DNA from: Anthopleura xanthogrammica
Taxonomy: Eukaryota; Cnidaria; Anthozoa; Actiniaria; Actiniidae
Direction: 5' to 3'
DNA length: 64,000 nt
Assembly (NCBI GenBank): GCA_964019055.1
Contig: OZ025210.1
Span: 10,448,992-10,512,991, forward strand
Shown here: positions 54,551-63,035 of the stretch, piece after piece
How positions within the stretch are numbered: the first letter of the stretch is position 1
Layout of the letters: each line of letters opens with the position of its first letter
The notes under the pieces: model-generated
Database searches by the model: none
What the model saw: only the letters and a program-made list of their open reading frames with translations
What the model was told of the DNA's origin: nothing
Program-made: the position numbers and the translations under genes

Positions 54551-55975
54551 CTACCTAAACAACATCCATCCAACTCCCACAGATACGGCAGCAATCACCG
54601 CTAAGTTCACTTCATGCGAACTATCGCCAGTAGGCTTAAGATTCCTCTTAGGACTCTTAACAACGTCATTGGTTTTCTCAGTCTTGCCAGTCGTTTGCTG
54701 GGGGGTGTTCTTCTTTTTCTCACGATCCTTCCCCATCTTATCCGCGGGGTTAGAGACCTTCCTTTTCTCCTCTTCGTACTCGCTCTCGGTCTTCTTATTG
54801 ATCTCGTTCACTCCAAACTTCATCCAAGTATGTGCTTTCCTAAGATCATCGTTGTATCCCGCCACGGGGTTCTCGTTCATGATAAGCCTACTTGGCATCA
54901 ACCAACAACCAGGAGCTAATGCATAATCCAACACCGCGTTAGAATCATTCACAGCACTCTGGAACGATTGGATCCCCCTAGTAATACTGTTTACGAGGAT
55001 GCTGGATTCGAGGAGTTGTAAAAATATCCTCTGTGTTTCCTGGGAAGCACCAGTGTCCCCCTCGTCATAAATGGGGGAAAGCGATCTGACTTGAGCTCCA
55101 AGGATGCAAAACACGAAGACTTCGATGCTATGATTAATCCTAGCCAAGTTCGTTAACCCCCTCCCCTTTTCCAGGAAGAAAGGTTTCCAAGGTTGCTTTT
55201 CTAGGGGCTCGATCTTGCTTATCATGTTATTATCACTAATCCTTCCTCCATCATCATAAAACTTAAGCCACGGATCCCAATGAGGGTACCTCATACCCAT
55301 CTGATAAATCTTAAGCCCTCCATTATCCCTATCAGGCACGTAGGTTTCCCCCAATCCTTGGTTAGGACCTCCCTTGTTCCTAAAATCAGGATCCTTAAGT
55401 CCAAACTCATTCTTTAATTGTTCCCAGGCAACCTCGTCGTACTGATTATCAAGCGGATTAAATGCAGGATCCTTGGGAAGCGAACACTTTAACTCAGTCA
55501 ACAATCTGCGCATCATAAAAGCCACGTGGAATCGGAAAAACGGAATGTCCCTCATCATGTCAACCCCAACTCCGCACCCCTTGGTAGCAGCCCAAACGAC
55601 AAAGTTCAGTTGTTGAGGCCAGTACTTCATGTTAGGACCCGCTACCCAAACATCACTTTCCTTTGCAGTGGTGTGTGTTATCGGTATTTCCTCAAAGATG
55701 TTCCTGATTGTTATCTTGAAGGATATTTTTGGACTAACGGGAATCAAAAGATTGGTTACTAAGTCGGAAAAGCCATCCTCAGGCTTGTTATTGGAAAAAG
55801 GGTATGTCGCTCCAGTTCTCGTGAGGTATTCGGGGAAGTTGGGTTTAGGAGGTGTGGGCTTAGACTTAGGTTTAGGAGGTGTGGGCTTAGACTTAGGTTT
55901 AGGAGGTGTGGGTCTAGGCTTAGGTTTAGTAGGAAAAAAGTAGTGAGTCACATCGTTACCAAATACATCATACAT
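54551..55975 (-). CDS. Conserved element protein with Pro/Lys repeats and C-terminal membrane anchor
   Basis: This 474-residue protein begins with three PPKPKSKPT-type repeats (residues 18-45), encoded by 33-nt direct repeats near 55,840-55,930. The core has YWPQQLNFVVWAATKGCGVG, FRFHVAFMMRRLL, NQGLGE, LARINHSIEVFVFCILGAQV and APGCWLMPSR. I recognise this combination from viral elements in many cnidarian genomes, but know no function. The tail is charged and ends in one predicted membrane segment (AVIAAVSVGVGWMLF). A tail-anchored virion or assembly protein is plausible. It is the last gene of the leftward cluster. Confidence 0.65.
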   Translation of the reverse strand: MYDVFGNDVTHYFFPTKPKPRPTPPKPKSKPTPPKPKSKPTPPKPNFPEYLTRTGATYPFSNNKPEDGFSDLVTNLLIPVSPKISFKITIRNIFEEIPITHTTAKESDVWVAGPNMKYWPQQLNFVVWAATKGCGVGVDMMRDIPFFRFHVAFMMRRLLTELKCSLPKDPAFNPLDNQYDEVAWEQLKNEFGLKDPDFRNKGGPNQGLGETYVPDRDNGGLKIYQMGMRYPHWDPWLKFYDDGGRISDNNMISKIEPLEKQPWKPFFLEKGRGLTNLARINHSIEVFVFCILGAQVRSLSPIYDEGDTGASQETQRIFLQLLESSILVNSITRGIQSFQSAVNDSNAVLDYALAPGCWLMPSRLIMNENPVAGYNDDLRKAHTWMKFGVNEINKKTESEYEEEKRKVSNPADKMGKDREKKKNTPQQTTGKTEKTNDVVKSPKRNLKPTGDSSHEVNLAVIAAVSVGVGWMLFR

Positions 55976-56067
55976 CTTTCTTCTTTTATATGATGTATTT
56001 CTTTCCCATTAAACCTCTATTCTATCCTCCTGATGAATCCTATACTCAAAACCCCCTAGTCGGAACG

Positions 56068-56685
56068 CTACTTCCTTGGTTGTGTAAGTTGTTGAATAAA
56101 TTCCTCTTTCACCTCCTTCCTTAAACCCTCGATGTCGAATACTTTTTTTTGCAAGAATTCTTCATTCTTCTTCATCCTAATCTCTCCCCTAAGTTGCTCG
56201 TACTTCCGCATTTCACCAAGAATAAGAGTAAATTCTTCCTCACTAATCCTGTTATCCTTCAAAGCTTTCGAGACAATATCGTTAATACTATTAAGCTTAG
56301 AACGAATGAGCTGAACCGTCTTCTCGTGCTTACTTACTTTCACAGTGAGCTTCTTAACAGTCATTCCGCACAAAGCAGAAACAACCCCCATAAAACCCCC
56401 CAGCGCGGACAGTGGTATTCCTATTGCCAATCCGGGGCCCGTAAGTGACGTACCAATGCCCCCCATCGTAAACAAGACAGAAAGACCCCCCGAGGTCATT
56501 GAGAAAGTATGGAAAAACAACCTCCATCGCGAATATTTCTTTCGCACTTTTTCATATCGATCGCGCTCACTTTCTAACTTCGTGAGTACAGAATCTACCT
56601 TGTGTAGTCTAAAATCCTCACCATCAGTGAATTCTGGAGCTGTTGGATAGAGTCTTGTTGTTCTTTTAATATCGTTATCCACCAT
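56068..56685 (-). CDS. Membrane protein with glycine-rich hydrophobic hairpin
   Basis: This 205-residue protein has a basic N-terminal helix, then two adjacent hydrophobic, Gly-rich segments (GGLSVLFTMGGIGTSLTG and LAIGIPLSALGGFMGVVSAL, about residues 65-110). A conserved helical part follows (KVSKHEKTVQLIRSKLNSIN, then DNRISEEEFTLILGEMRKY). Similar proteins accompany capsid genes in invertebrate viral elements. The double hydrophobic hairpin suggests membrane insertion or pore formation, but this is inference. An A/T box and ATAGAAAAGA precede the ATG. Confidence 0.6.
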   Translation of the reverse strand: MVDNDIKRTTRLYPTAPEFTDGEDFRLHKVDSVLTKLESERDRYEKVRKKYSRWRLFFHTFSMTSGGLSVLFTMGGIGTSLTGPGLAIGIPLSALGGFMGVVSALCGMTVKKLTVKVSKHEKTVQLIRSKLNSINDIVSKALKDNRISEEEFTLILGEMRKYEQLRGEIRMKKNEEFLQKKVFDIEGLRKEVKEEFIQQLTQPRK

Positions 56686-56710
56686 TCTTTTCTATATTAC
56701 GTTACTATTC

Positions 56711-57391
56711 TTATGTGATTTCTACTGCAATCATCATTGGATATATTCCATCAGTGACGCTATTGTTATCAGCATCAGTAACCCAAAATCTGATACTACT
56801 GATCTTTTCTCCCAAAATGGGGGTAGTGGGGGTATTATTGAAGACATGTGATACGTTCTCACCAAGAGCTCCCGCGCCTATCGTGGAAAGCATCTGGGAA
56901 GGAGCGAATGTCTTGTATGATAACGAGTCACGTTGTTCGTTGATTAGGGTATGAAAGGAATTCACGAGGCTACAATGAAGACAAAGAACGGTAGGGGATT
57001 TCTTAAGAGTTATCGGGTGTGCTTTCTTTTTCTCTCCATCCCAAGGTAGATCCTTAGGTACCCCCAGGAAAGAGGCTAAGTTTGGACTTAGGGTTGTGTC
57101 CTTCTTGGAGGTACTCACGACCCATTTCTTCTCATCATCTTCTTTTACCTTCAAGGGAAAGCTTTTTTCTCCCTCAAGGAAAGATACGAGGGTATCCATG
57201 TAATAATTCCCCCGAGGAATCCTAAGGCTAACCTTTCCACCAGCAGCATAGACGAGTCCTTCTTCCATAAGATCATAGAGTCCATTCTTAAACATGTAAC
57301 TCAACAACGTCATCTTAGTCTTCCTGCTTATGGGGTACTCCAACCAAAACGTCTCGTCCGGCTTCCTTAATGTCACGTAAAATCTTGTCAT
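56711..57391 (-). CDS. Penton-like minor capsid protein
   Basis: This 226-residue protein has a variable N-terminal half. A C-terminal half follows with PTVLCLHCSLVN, APSQMLSTIGAGALGE, VSHVFNNTPTTPILGEKISS, IRFWVTDADN and a last strand MMIAVEI. The order (strand, Val-rich turn, aromatic-Asn-x-Pro, final sandwich strands) is that of single-jelly-roll penton-like minor capsid proteins of Polinton/PLV-type viruses. It would sit at capsid vertices. The assignment is by pattern and position between other virion genes. Confidence 0.6.
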   Translation of the reverse strand: MTRFYVTLRKPDETFWLEYPISRKTKMTLLSYMFKNGLYDLMEEGLVYAAGGKVSLRIPRGNYYMDTLVSFLEGEKSFPLKVKEDDEKKWVVSTSKKDTTLSPNLASFLGVPKDLPWDGEKKKAHPITLKKSPTVLCLHCSLVNSFHTLINEQRDSLSYKTFAPSQMLSTIGAGALGENVSHVFNNTPTTPILGEKISSIRFWVTDADNNSVTDGIYPMMIAVEIT

Positions 57392-57421
57392 TTATATCCT
57401 TTATCCCTATCTCTTATATTC

Positions 57422-58393
57422 TTATCTTTTCTTCTTCTTATATTCTTCAACAACATACACCACCACAGCTACGATCAACAACCACGCGTTCTTAGCCAAA
57501 AACCCCACGACCTCTCTCACCATCTTGAATAGGAACGAAGCGATAGCGCCAATCAACCCAGGTAGCATGTTCGCGAACTTCTTAGCTAGATTCTTCAAGC
57601 CCCTCCCCATAGCGGATAACCCTGCCTTGAGTTTGGAAAGGATGGCTCCGACTACGACGAGGGTGGCTGCTAGTACGGAAGCTACGGTGATTCCCCCTGC
57701 TTTTTTGAAGATCTCTTTGATGCGCTCTTTCAGAGGAACTTTTTCTTTCATGGCTTCGTTTTCTCCATCTATTCGTTCGTTTTCTCTCTCTAGTTCTTCT
57801 ATTCGTTCCACGTTATCAGGATCGTTCTCCTCATTCAACCTTTCAATCTCTTCTTCGTTTCGTTCTATGGTTCTCTCGTTCCCTTCCACGACCCCATTCC
57901 ATCGCTCACCCAAACTTTTCTTCAGCGTGGGGGAAAAAGTCTCAGGTTCGTCTAAGAAGCGTGGCTTAGAGTTATCTTTTCCCGACTTCACCCACACCCT
58001 ACCATATTCATCTTCTCCGACTAGTACCATCTTAGACTTACCTACTCTTTTCTGAGGATCCCAGTTTGGATACAGCTTCTTCACCTCTCCTGCGGCAGAC
58101 TCCATCCTAGCTTCCCTTCCCTTAAGATTACTCATCTCGAACTCTTCGATATTCTGCTTGAGCCTACTACGATATGTATCATTATCCTCGTTCTCTAACC
58201 TTTCGTACCCCTTTAATTTCCTATCACTCATGTCCCTCCCCCTCTTCGAAAAGAACTCCCTAAATCTCTTCATCCAACTCCTTTCACCTATATCCTCACG
58301 CTCCAATAAGGGGTCTAAGTCATCATCATTGATGTCGACACGCCCATCTTCTCCTAATGGATCAAAACCTACGTCTCCTCCAAATTCTGCCAT
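57422..58393 (-). CDS. Coiled-coil membrane protein with C-terminal transmembrane segment
   Basis: This 323-residue protein has an N-terminal domain (VDINDDDLDPLLE ... FFSKRGRDMS ... RLENEDNDTYRSRL) that is also found in the next gene. A charged coiled coil (about residues 170-225; NEEEIERLNEENDP) follows. A long amphipathic/hydrophobic part comes next (ITVASVLAATLVVVGAIL, LPGLIGAIASFLFKMVREVV) and the anchor NAWLLIVAVVVYVVEEY before a KKKKR end. Related proteins occur beside capsid genes in many invertebrate elements. A membrane-active virion protein is plausible. No fusion peptide or protease site can be asserted. Confidence 0.6.
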   Translation of the reverse strand: MAEFGGDVGFDPLGEDGRVDINDDDLDPLLEREDIGERSWMKRFREFFSKRGRDMSDRKLKGYERLENEDNDTYRSRLKQNIEEFEMSNLKGREARMESAAGEVKKLYPNWDPQKRVGKSKMVLVGEDEYGRVWVKSGKDNSKPRFLDEPETFSPTLKKSLGERWNGVVEGNERTIERNEEEIERLNEENDPDNVERIEELERENERIDGENEAMKEKVPLKERIKEIFKKAGGITVASVLAATLVVVGAILSKLKAGLSAMGRGLKNLAKKFANMLPGLIGAIASFLFKMVREVVGFLAKNAWLLIVAVVVYVVEEYKKKKR

Positions 58394-58396
58394 CTT

Positions 58397-58720
58397 TTAT
58401 TTTACTCTAGAAATAACATATATTAAGACCAAGATTCCCCCAATCCACAAGAAATTCCTCACGTACTTCTTTCGCTCGTTTGCTTCGTAAGCCCCTCCAA
58501 AACCACCATTACGAAGCCTATCAATATACGAATCATCATCCTCACTAGGTAATCTCATGCACCTATTTAGATCTTCTTCAGTCATCTTGATTGCCCTATT
58601 TATGAAGAAGTTCTTAAGTCTCTCGTACTGAGATCCCTTGCTCATGTTTTTACCCCGCAATAACCATTCTCTCTCATAATCATTGATGTCGACATGTAAC
58701 TCTTCTTCACTTCCTACCAT
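58397..58720 (-). CDS. Small single-pass membrane protein, paralogue of the N-terminal domain of its neighbour
   Basis: This 107-residue protein shares VDIND, a LL pair, a basic FF segment (LKNFFINRAIKMTEEDLNR), and RLPSEDDDSYIDRLR with the start of the 323-residue protein downstream. It then ends in one transmembrane segment (FLWIGGILVLIYVISRV). It looks like a tandem duplication of the N-terminal domain joined to a short anchor. The tail YVISR(V/A) is also the end of the next gene. Confidence 0.6.
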   Translation of the reverse strand: MVGSEEELHVDINDYEREWLLRGKNMSKGSQYERLKNFFINRAIKMTEEDLNRCMRLPSEDDDSYIDRLRNGGFGGAYEANERKKYVRNFLWIGGILVLIYVISRVK

Positions 58721-58724
58721 TCTT

Positions 58725-59159
58725 TTATATTGCTCTACTAATAACGTACGTTAAAGCCAACATTCCCCCACCCACGTAAATCATCTCGTACTCTTTCTGT
58801 TGCTTGCTTGGTCTGTAATAATCTGAGAACTTAGGTTTCGGTTGCGTGAATGGGGGAGGCTTGGGATGAGTCTTAGCATAGAGTAAAAAATCTTCATTTG
58901 TTTCTCTCAGATTCTTTTCTGCTCTTTTCTTATTCTCATATTGTAGCTCCATTGCATCTTTACGCTCTTCCTTCTTCTTTTCGCTCTCCTTTTCCCACGC
59001 CTCCATATCCCTCTGATACTCCTCCAAGGCCTTATCATGACGAATCTTTTCCTTCGTCGAATCATCTTCACCCGCTATCGCCTTAGCCAAGTAAGACCCT
59101 CCTATGAATGCCGATGCGGTGAATATTGCTCCACCAATCATTAATGCTATTGACGCCAT
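58725..59159 (-). CDS. Two-membrane-segment protein (MASIALMIGG family)
   Basis: The chosen start gives 144 residues beginning MASIALMIGGAIFTASAF, since homologues I recall from cnidarian elements begin MA-IALM-GGA. An ATG four codons upstream (59,171) is also possible, and the longer open frame to 59,288 overlaps the next gene and starts with GTG. An N-terminal membrane segment is followed by a charged helix (RHDKALEEYQRDMEAWEKES), a Pro-rich part (KPPPFTQPKPKFSDYYRPS) and a C-terminal membrane segment (GGGMLALTYVISRAI). Function unknown; it probably belongs to the virion or assembly set. Confidence 0.6.
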   Translation of the reverse strand: MASIALMIGGAIFTASAFIGGSYLAKAIAGEDDSTKEKIRHDKALEEYQRDMEAWEKESEKKKEERKDAMELQYENKKRAEKNLRETNEDFLLYAKTHPKPPPFTQPKPKFSDYYRPSKQQKEYEMIYVGGGMLALTYVISRAI

Positions 59160-59209
59160 CTTATCTTTCATTGAGAAAGATAAGCGTTTAGGTATTTTTT
59201 CTCTAGTAC

Positions 59210-59503
59210 TTAGAGAGACGTGGGTAAGATCTTTTTCTCTTCTAGGTAGTCCTTCAAGTACGTGGAACCCGCGAGTACAGCCACCCACTTACCATAATTC
59301 GTCAAGCTATTGGATGGATCGTTAATGAATGACTCTTTCGTCATCTTCTTCCCTAGGAAACCTATTCCCGCGGCGATTCCTACGATCACTGCGGATTCCA
59401 TGATCTTTTTCACGAGGTCATTTTCTACTTTCTTTGCCATGCCCTTTATTTGATTGGGGGTATCATTGCTTATATGAATTTTCCTTAAGGCGTGGCTTCC
59501 CAT
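59210..59503 (-). CDS. Small membrane protein
   Basis: The open frame starts with an ATG at 59,503, but a start at 59,440 (MAKKVENDLVKKI) gives a protein more like recalled relatives. The product has a Gly-rich membrane segment (SAVIVGIAAGIGFLGKKM), the pattern DPSNSLTNYGKWVAVLAGST, and a YL(K/E)-type end (DYLEEKKILPTS). Small proteins of this pattern accompany the MASIALMIGG gene in other elements. Function unknown. Confidence 0.6.
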   Translation of the reverse strand: MGSHALRKIHISNDTPNQIKGMAKKVENDLVKKIMESAVIVGIAAGIGFLGKKMTKESFINDPSNSLTNYGKWVAVLAGSTYLKDYLEEKKILPTSL

Positions 59504-59595
59504 GGGGTTAGAGTTAAGCTCCTTCCATTCCTATGGGGTTAGAGTTAAGCTCCTTCCATTCCCATGGGGTTAGAGTTAAGCTCCTTCCATTCCTA
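59500..59595. repeat. Three tandem copies of a 33-34-bp unit
   Basis: GGGGTTAGAGTTAAGCTCC is repeated three times with TTCCATTCC(T/C)AT between. The array lies in the gap between two genes and runs over the 3' end of the upstream gene (59,576). Confidence 0.85.
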
Positions 59596-60055
59596 TCGTC
59601 GGCTTGGGCTTGGGCTTTGTCCTACTTGGAGTTGGAGAAGGCGTGGGCGTGTTATCCGCGGGAGTGGGAGTACTTTGGGGAGGTATAGGCGTACTTTGGG
59701 AAGGTCTGGAGGGAGGATTACTCTTTCTCCACTTAAAGTATAGATCAGTAGCCGTTAGCCCGAGTCCTATCATCGTTAATACGCTAGTGAAGTCGAGGCC
59801 AGGCATCCACGTTCCCCCCGATTCTTCTTCTTCTTCTTCTTCCGGGGTAGCTTTCTTTTCCGCAGCTTCCTTTTCCGCAGCTTCCTTTTCTAGCAGTGCC
59901 TTCTTAGCTTTCCTATTATATTCCACCAACTTCTTCCCGGCAGCAACCTTCTTAGGATCTTTTTCTCGAACGATCCTTTGTGGTTCTTTCGTAATTCGTT
60001 CTTCATCAGCGCCTCCGCCTCCACCACCACCATTTTCTTCTTTTGGGGTTTCCAT
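59576..60055 (-). CDS. Low-complexity membrane protein (DPKKVAAGKKL family)
   Basis: This 159-residue protein has a Gly run at residues 9-15, then DPKKVAAGKKLVEYNRKAKK, an Ala/Glu helix with AAEKEAAEKK repeats and a Glu run. A membrane segment follows (PGLDFTSVLTMIGLGLTATDL). The tail is Pro/Ser/Thr-rich with STPIPPQSTPTP repeats. The DPKKV-GKKL and LDFTSVL-IGLGLTA-D blocks are the conserved ones in recalled relatives; the rest is low complexity. Function unknown. Confidence 0.6.
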   Translation of the reverse strand: METPKEENGGGGGGGADEERITKEPQRIVREKDPKKVAAGKKLVEYNRKAKKALLEKEAAEKEAAEKKATPEEEEEEESGGTWMPGLDFTSVLTMIGLGLTATDLYFKWRKSNPPSRPSQSTPIPPQSTPTPADNTPTPSPTPSRTKPKPKPTIGMEGA

Positions 60056-60099
60056 CTTTATTACTTATCAACAAATGCTTAAGTCTTGCTTAACTATGC

Positions 60100-60684
60100 T
60101 TAAGTCTTGCTTAATTCTTCTCCATATTCCCTAACAAGTTGTTCCGCGGGTTCCAAAATTTCCGGAACTGCGCCAAAGAAATCCATCTTCATGTGCTTTC
60201 CAACTTGGAAAAGAAAGTCTGCTAATGCTATGAATCTTCCTCCTTTCAGCGCGACAAATCCGATGTCGTTGGTTAAACTTTCTCTCAGAAACTTGTCGTT
60301 CTCCAAATCTTTGTTAAGTTCTTTTTTATCATCAATCGGAAGAACCCGTGAGATGACTTCTACTGCTATTCCCTGAAGTACGTTCATTAACCCGTTCGCC
60401 ATCTTTGCCCCCGTGGCGGTCTGATATCTGTTATAGTATTTCTTAACGTCCTTTTTAGGTAATCTTTTGATATCTCCTAGACTTAGTTTGGCCCCCGTAT
60501 ATTCACTAATCGTTCCTAATGTGGCAAGTATGCAAAGTTGTTCGCGCTTTTCCGCTACCTCTTCGTCATCCTCCTCCTCCTCAGGCTTTGACTTTGGCTT
60601 CTTCTTTGGGGGAGTTGTTTCCTTTACTTCTTCTGTCTTTGAGGGCGTGGATTTATCATCGTATTGTTCCATGATGGATGCCAT
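60100..60684 (-). CDS. KREQLCILA-family protein, long paralogue
   Basis: This 194-residue protein has a Lys/Pro/Glu-rich start, then KREQLCILATLGTISEYTG, DIKRLPKKDVKKYYNRYQ, GLMNVLQGIAVEVISRVLP and a C-terminal part (LRESLTNDIGFVALKGGRFI). The upstream gene is a shorter paralogue with the same core, evidence of tandem duplication. I recall relatives in invertebrate viral elements, where their function is unknown. No enzymatic motif is seen. The start follows GATGATAAAGTAAC closely. Confidence 0.6.
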   Translation of the reverse strand: MASIMEQYDDKSTPSKTEEVKETTPPKKKPKSKPEEEEDDEEVAEKREQLCILATLGTISEYTGAKLSLGDIKRLPKKDVKKYYNRYQTATGAKMANGLMNVLQGIAVEVISRVLPIDDKKELNKDLENDKFLRESLTNDIGFVALKGGRFIALADFLFQVGKHMKMDFFGAVPEILEPAEQLVREYGEELSKT

Positions 60685-60754
60685 GTTACTTTATCATCGT
60701 CAATATGTACTTAGATCAAGCATTTCTAGATCCAAAACTTCTTCTTCTTCCTTC

Positions 60755-61090
60755 TTATACTTCTTCTTCTTCCTCCTTCTCCATCAGAAGTACGCGTGAG
60801 ATGATTTCCCCTAGGAATCTATGAGCTACGTTCATGAACCCAGGAAGGGGTACAGCGGGTGCGTTCGAATCGGATCCAGTCGTGGGCTGATACATCTTAT
60901 GATATTCCTTAACATCCTTTGCTGGTAACTTTATGATATCTTCTACATTTAGTTCGCGTCCGACATGTTCGCTAATGGTTCCTAACAAAGCAAGTATGCA
61001 AAGTTGTTCGCGCTTTTCCCTTAAGTCTCCCACCTTCTTCTCGAACTTAGACTTTAGTTCTTTTTGGGGGGAATCCGTAACAGGTATCAT
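60755..61090 (-). CDS. KREQLCILA-family protein, short paralogue
   Basis: The ATG at 61,090 gives 111 residues; the open frame extends to a GTG at 61,117, which overlaps the ATPase stop and is less likely. The core KREQLCILALLGTISEHVG, DIIKLPAKDVKEYHKMYQ and FMNVAHRFLGEIISRVLL matches the downstream paralogue. It ends in a Glu-rich tail, and the C-terminal GGRFI part is missing. Confidence 0.6.
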   Translation of the reverse strand: MIPVTDSPQKELKSKFEKKVGDLREKREQLCILALLGTISEHVGRELNVEDIIKLPAKDVKEYHKMYQPTTGSDSNAPAVPLPGFMNVAHRFLGEIISRVLLMEKEEEEEV

Positions 61091-61106
61091 TCTTACTTTA
61101 TCATAA

Positions 61107-61739
61107 TCAAGATACACTTAAGCCTGGTACTTCTACGTAGGATTGATGTGGGTGTATTAAGCAAAGACATATTCTGGAGTACCTTTCCTTCTTTAATATT
61201 TTCATCAAGGCGTTCCTCTCTTCAACATCCATAGTCCCTCCGAATTCTTCAAAGAGTAGCTTATTCGCTGATTGACTTGGACTGTAGAAGGATATGATGC
61301 ACGTAACGTTCTCGCGGAAGGGTTTCGCAATGGAGGTAATTTGTTGGGTTAAGACCCAAATAGAGATCTTATCGTGTCTTCCCGAAAATCCCAGCCTAAC
61401 GAAGTGATTCGACCTATTTTTTAACTCTTTTGAGAAAGCACAATCATCCAAAATAATTAGAGTCTCCTGCCCCGAGAATATGATCTTACACATGGAAAGT
61501 AGATCACAGATCTCGTTCACATCATCTGCCTTGGGCGACAGGACGATGAATCTAGGATCATCTTTAGCGAAGCCTCGGTAAGTAAGATTCTCCACATAAG
61601 TTGGACAGATAAGTACGATGTATTTGAACACGTATCGGAAACTATTCCTTAGCGTATTCACTAGGTAGTGAGTCTTTCCGCAATTCGTAGGACCTGTTAT
61701 GATACAGTGAAAGGGAGTCTTATCTTTTAGTTCCTCCAT
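61107..61739 (-). CDS. A32-like DNA-packaging ATPase
   Basis: This 210-residue protein has Walker A GPTNCGKT at 16-23 and Walker B LIILDD at 94-99. The sensor-like strand IWVLTQQITSIAKPFRENV follows. This order is that of the A32/FtsK-HerA packaging ATPases of Polintons, virophages and adintoviruses. The protein would pump viral DNA into capsids. It differs clearly from the ATPase of the 5.7-kb element: it is shorter and lacks a zinc finger and a Ser/Pro tail. It follows the capsid gene directly, with a start after AATAAATAAGA. Confidence 0.85.
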   Translation of the reverse strand: MEELKDKTPFHCIITGPTNCGKTHYLVNTLRNSFRYVFKYIVLICPTYVENLTYRGFAKDDPRFIVLSPKADDVNEICDLLSMCKIIFSGQETLIILDDCAFSKELKNRSNHFVRLGFSGRHDKISIWVLTQQITSIAKPFRENVTCIISFYSPSQSANKLLFEEFGGTMDVEERNALMKILKKERYSRICLCLIHPHQSYVEVPGLSVS

Positions 61740-61766
61740 TCTTATTTATTGTATCATAACTATCTT

Positions 61767-63014
61767 TTAGTACCAGTTTTGCTTGAAACTCCTCTTCTCG
61801 AACTCCACCAATCCGTCCGCCACAACGAACAAGTAACACGTCATTTCCTCATCTTCGCTCCCAGCAGTTCTTTTAATGTACAACTTCACCCCTCCCTTCG
61901 TAGCGTCCGAAACGAGTCCACTACCATGGATGCCTCCATCAGGATAAGTCCGTAAGTCAATCCACAGGGCAAACTTGTCCTCGTAAAACTCCTTTGGAGT
62001 TATGGTATCCGTTAATCCATATCGCATTACAATGGACTCCCAAAAGTCCGTTGGTATCATCCCATCGGAATACAACTTATGGGGCACGCTATTCACGTTG
62101 ATGTCTACTTTGGTAATATTGGGGTTCGTGAACTTTTCTGAGTCCCTAGCGCAGGCCGTATATGGGTCTATGAATACCAGTAGGATCCCAGTCATCGATC
62201 GTAGGGGGAGGTTGATCTGTTCGTTGATCACGGTGGTCTTCTTCTTATTGATGGGAAAACTCTTGTGCATCAACACGTTCTCGTAGTAGAATCCCCTACC
62301 ATCTTCGTAGCTGCTTAATGCTTCGTCTGCTAGATATTCGCTGGTAATGGTCTCGTACTCTAGTTCTAGATTGGATAGGGTATACTTTGCGTCCTCTTGG
62401 TCTGAGGTTACGATCTTTCCGCTTGTGGAAAAGGTAACCTGGAAGAGGAGAGTATCTACTAATCCGTTGGAATAATATACTCCATGAGAGTCGAGAATGG
62501 CGTGGGATATGGGGATTCTGTATCGTGTTCCATAGATCGCAGCAAGTGCAACTTCTGCAGAATCGGTCTCGACCTTATCTCCAGCTGCTGTTCTTAGTTT
62601 CCTCATGTTTTCTGACGAGATCCCTTCTCTTAACCTATTCTTTCGTTCTTCTTTCCTGAGGAATAAGTCGCCGTAAGTTTGATAGAGATCATATCGAACC
62701 AAATCTTCTATTGGTCTTCCACCAAAGGTAACTCTCATCTCTTCGATAAGATTCTTACCCAGGTTATTAACCACGGTCTTATTTGCGTCAGAGGTGCTCC
62801 CATCCTTCAAAGTGAGATCGACCAAGAGTGCCACGCTTCCGGGAACAATGACAACGTTCTCCGGTAACTTGGGTATGTGAACATCCAACGTTCGTCCAGG
62901 ATCCACTGTGGCTGGACTAAAGCTCACGCGATGAATGTTCTTCTCTGCTTTGAGTCCGTAGGGCTCTTTAAAGAACCTATCTACATCAAGCTTTTCTGGG
63001 ATTGTTCTTGACAT
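61767..63014 (-). CDS. Double-jelly-roll major capsid protein
   Basis: This 415-residue protein has the conserved blocks of the Polinton/adintovirus-type capsid protein common in invertebrate genomes. These are NNLGKNLIEEMRVTFGGRPI with RYDLYQTYGDLF (about 83-120), GISSENMRKLRTAAGD, LAAIYGTRYRIPISHAIL, LSNLELEYETI, and RSMTGILLVFIDPY with EKFTNPNITKVDINVNSVP. The two halves fit two successive jelly rolls. Trimers would form the icosahedral shell. It is the first gene of the long leftward cluster, preceded closely by ACATAAATAAGAAAG. No frame damage is present, so it appears intact. Confidence 0.85.
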   Translation of the reverse strand: MSRTIPEKLDVDRFFKEPYGLKAEKNIHRVSFSPATVDPGRTLDVHIPKLPENVVIVPGSVALLVDLTLKDGSTSDANKTVVNNLGKNLIEEMRVTFGGRPIEDLVRYDLYQTYGDLFLRKEERKNRLREGISSENMRKLRTAAGDKVETDSAEVALAAIYGTRYRIPISHAILDSHGVYYSNGLVDTLLFQVTFSTSGKIVTSDQEDAKYTLSNLELEYETITSEYLADEALSSYEDGRGFYYENVLMHKSFPINKKKTTVINEQINLPLRSMTGILLVFIDPYTACARDSEKFTNPNITKVDINVNSVPHKLYSDGMIPTDFWESIVMRYGLTDTITPKEFYEDKFALWIDLRTYPDGGIHGSGLVSDATKGGVKLYIKRTAGSEDEEMTCYLFVVADGLVEFEKRSFKQNWY

Positions 63015-63035
63015 CTTTCTTATTTATGTAATAAC
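63015..63035 (-). promoter_or_regulatory. Presumed promoter/leader of the capsid gene
   Basis: On the minus strand the sequence ATTACATAAATAAGAAAG runs directly into the capsid ATG. Similar A/T boxes with an AAGA-type leader lie in front of most other genes of the element. Confidence 0.5.

Noticed and set aside
54614..56650. Several + strand frames opposite the minus-strand viral genes
   Set aside because: They are antisense shadows of the 474- and 205-residue genes, with low-complexity or hydrophobic bias only.
57422..58393. Class I viral fusion protein
   Set aside because: It has a coiled coil and a C-terminal anchor, but no signal peptide, cleavage site or clear fusion peptide is visible, so no such call is made.
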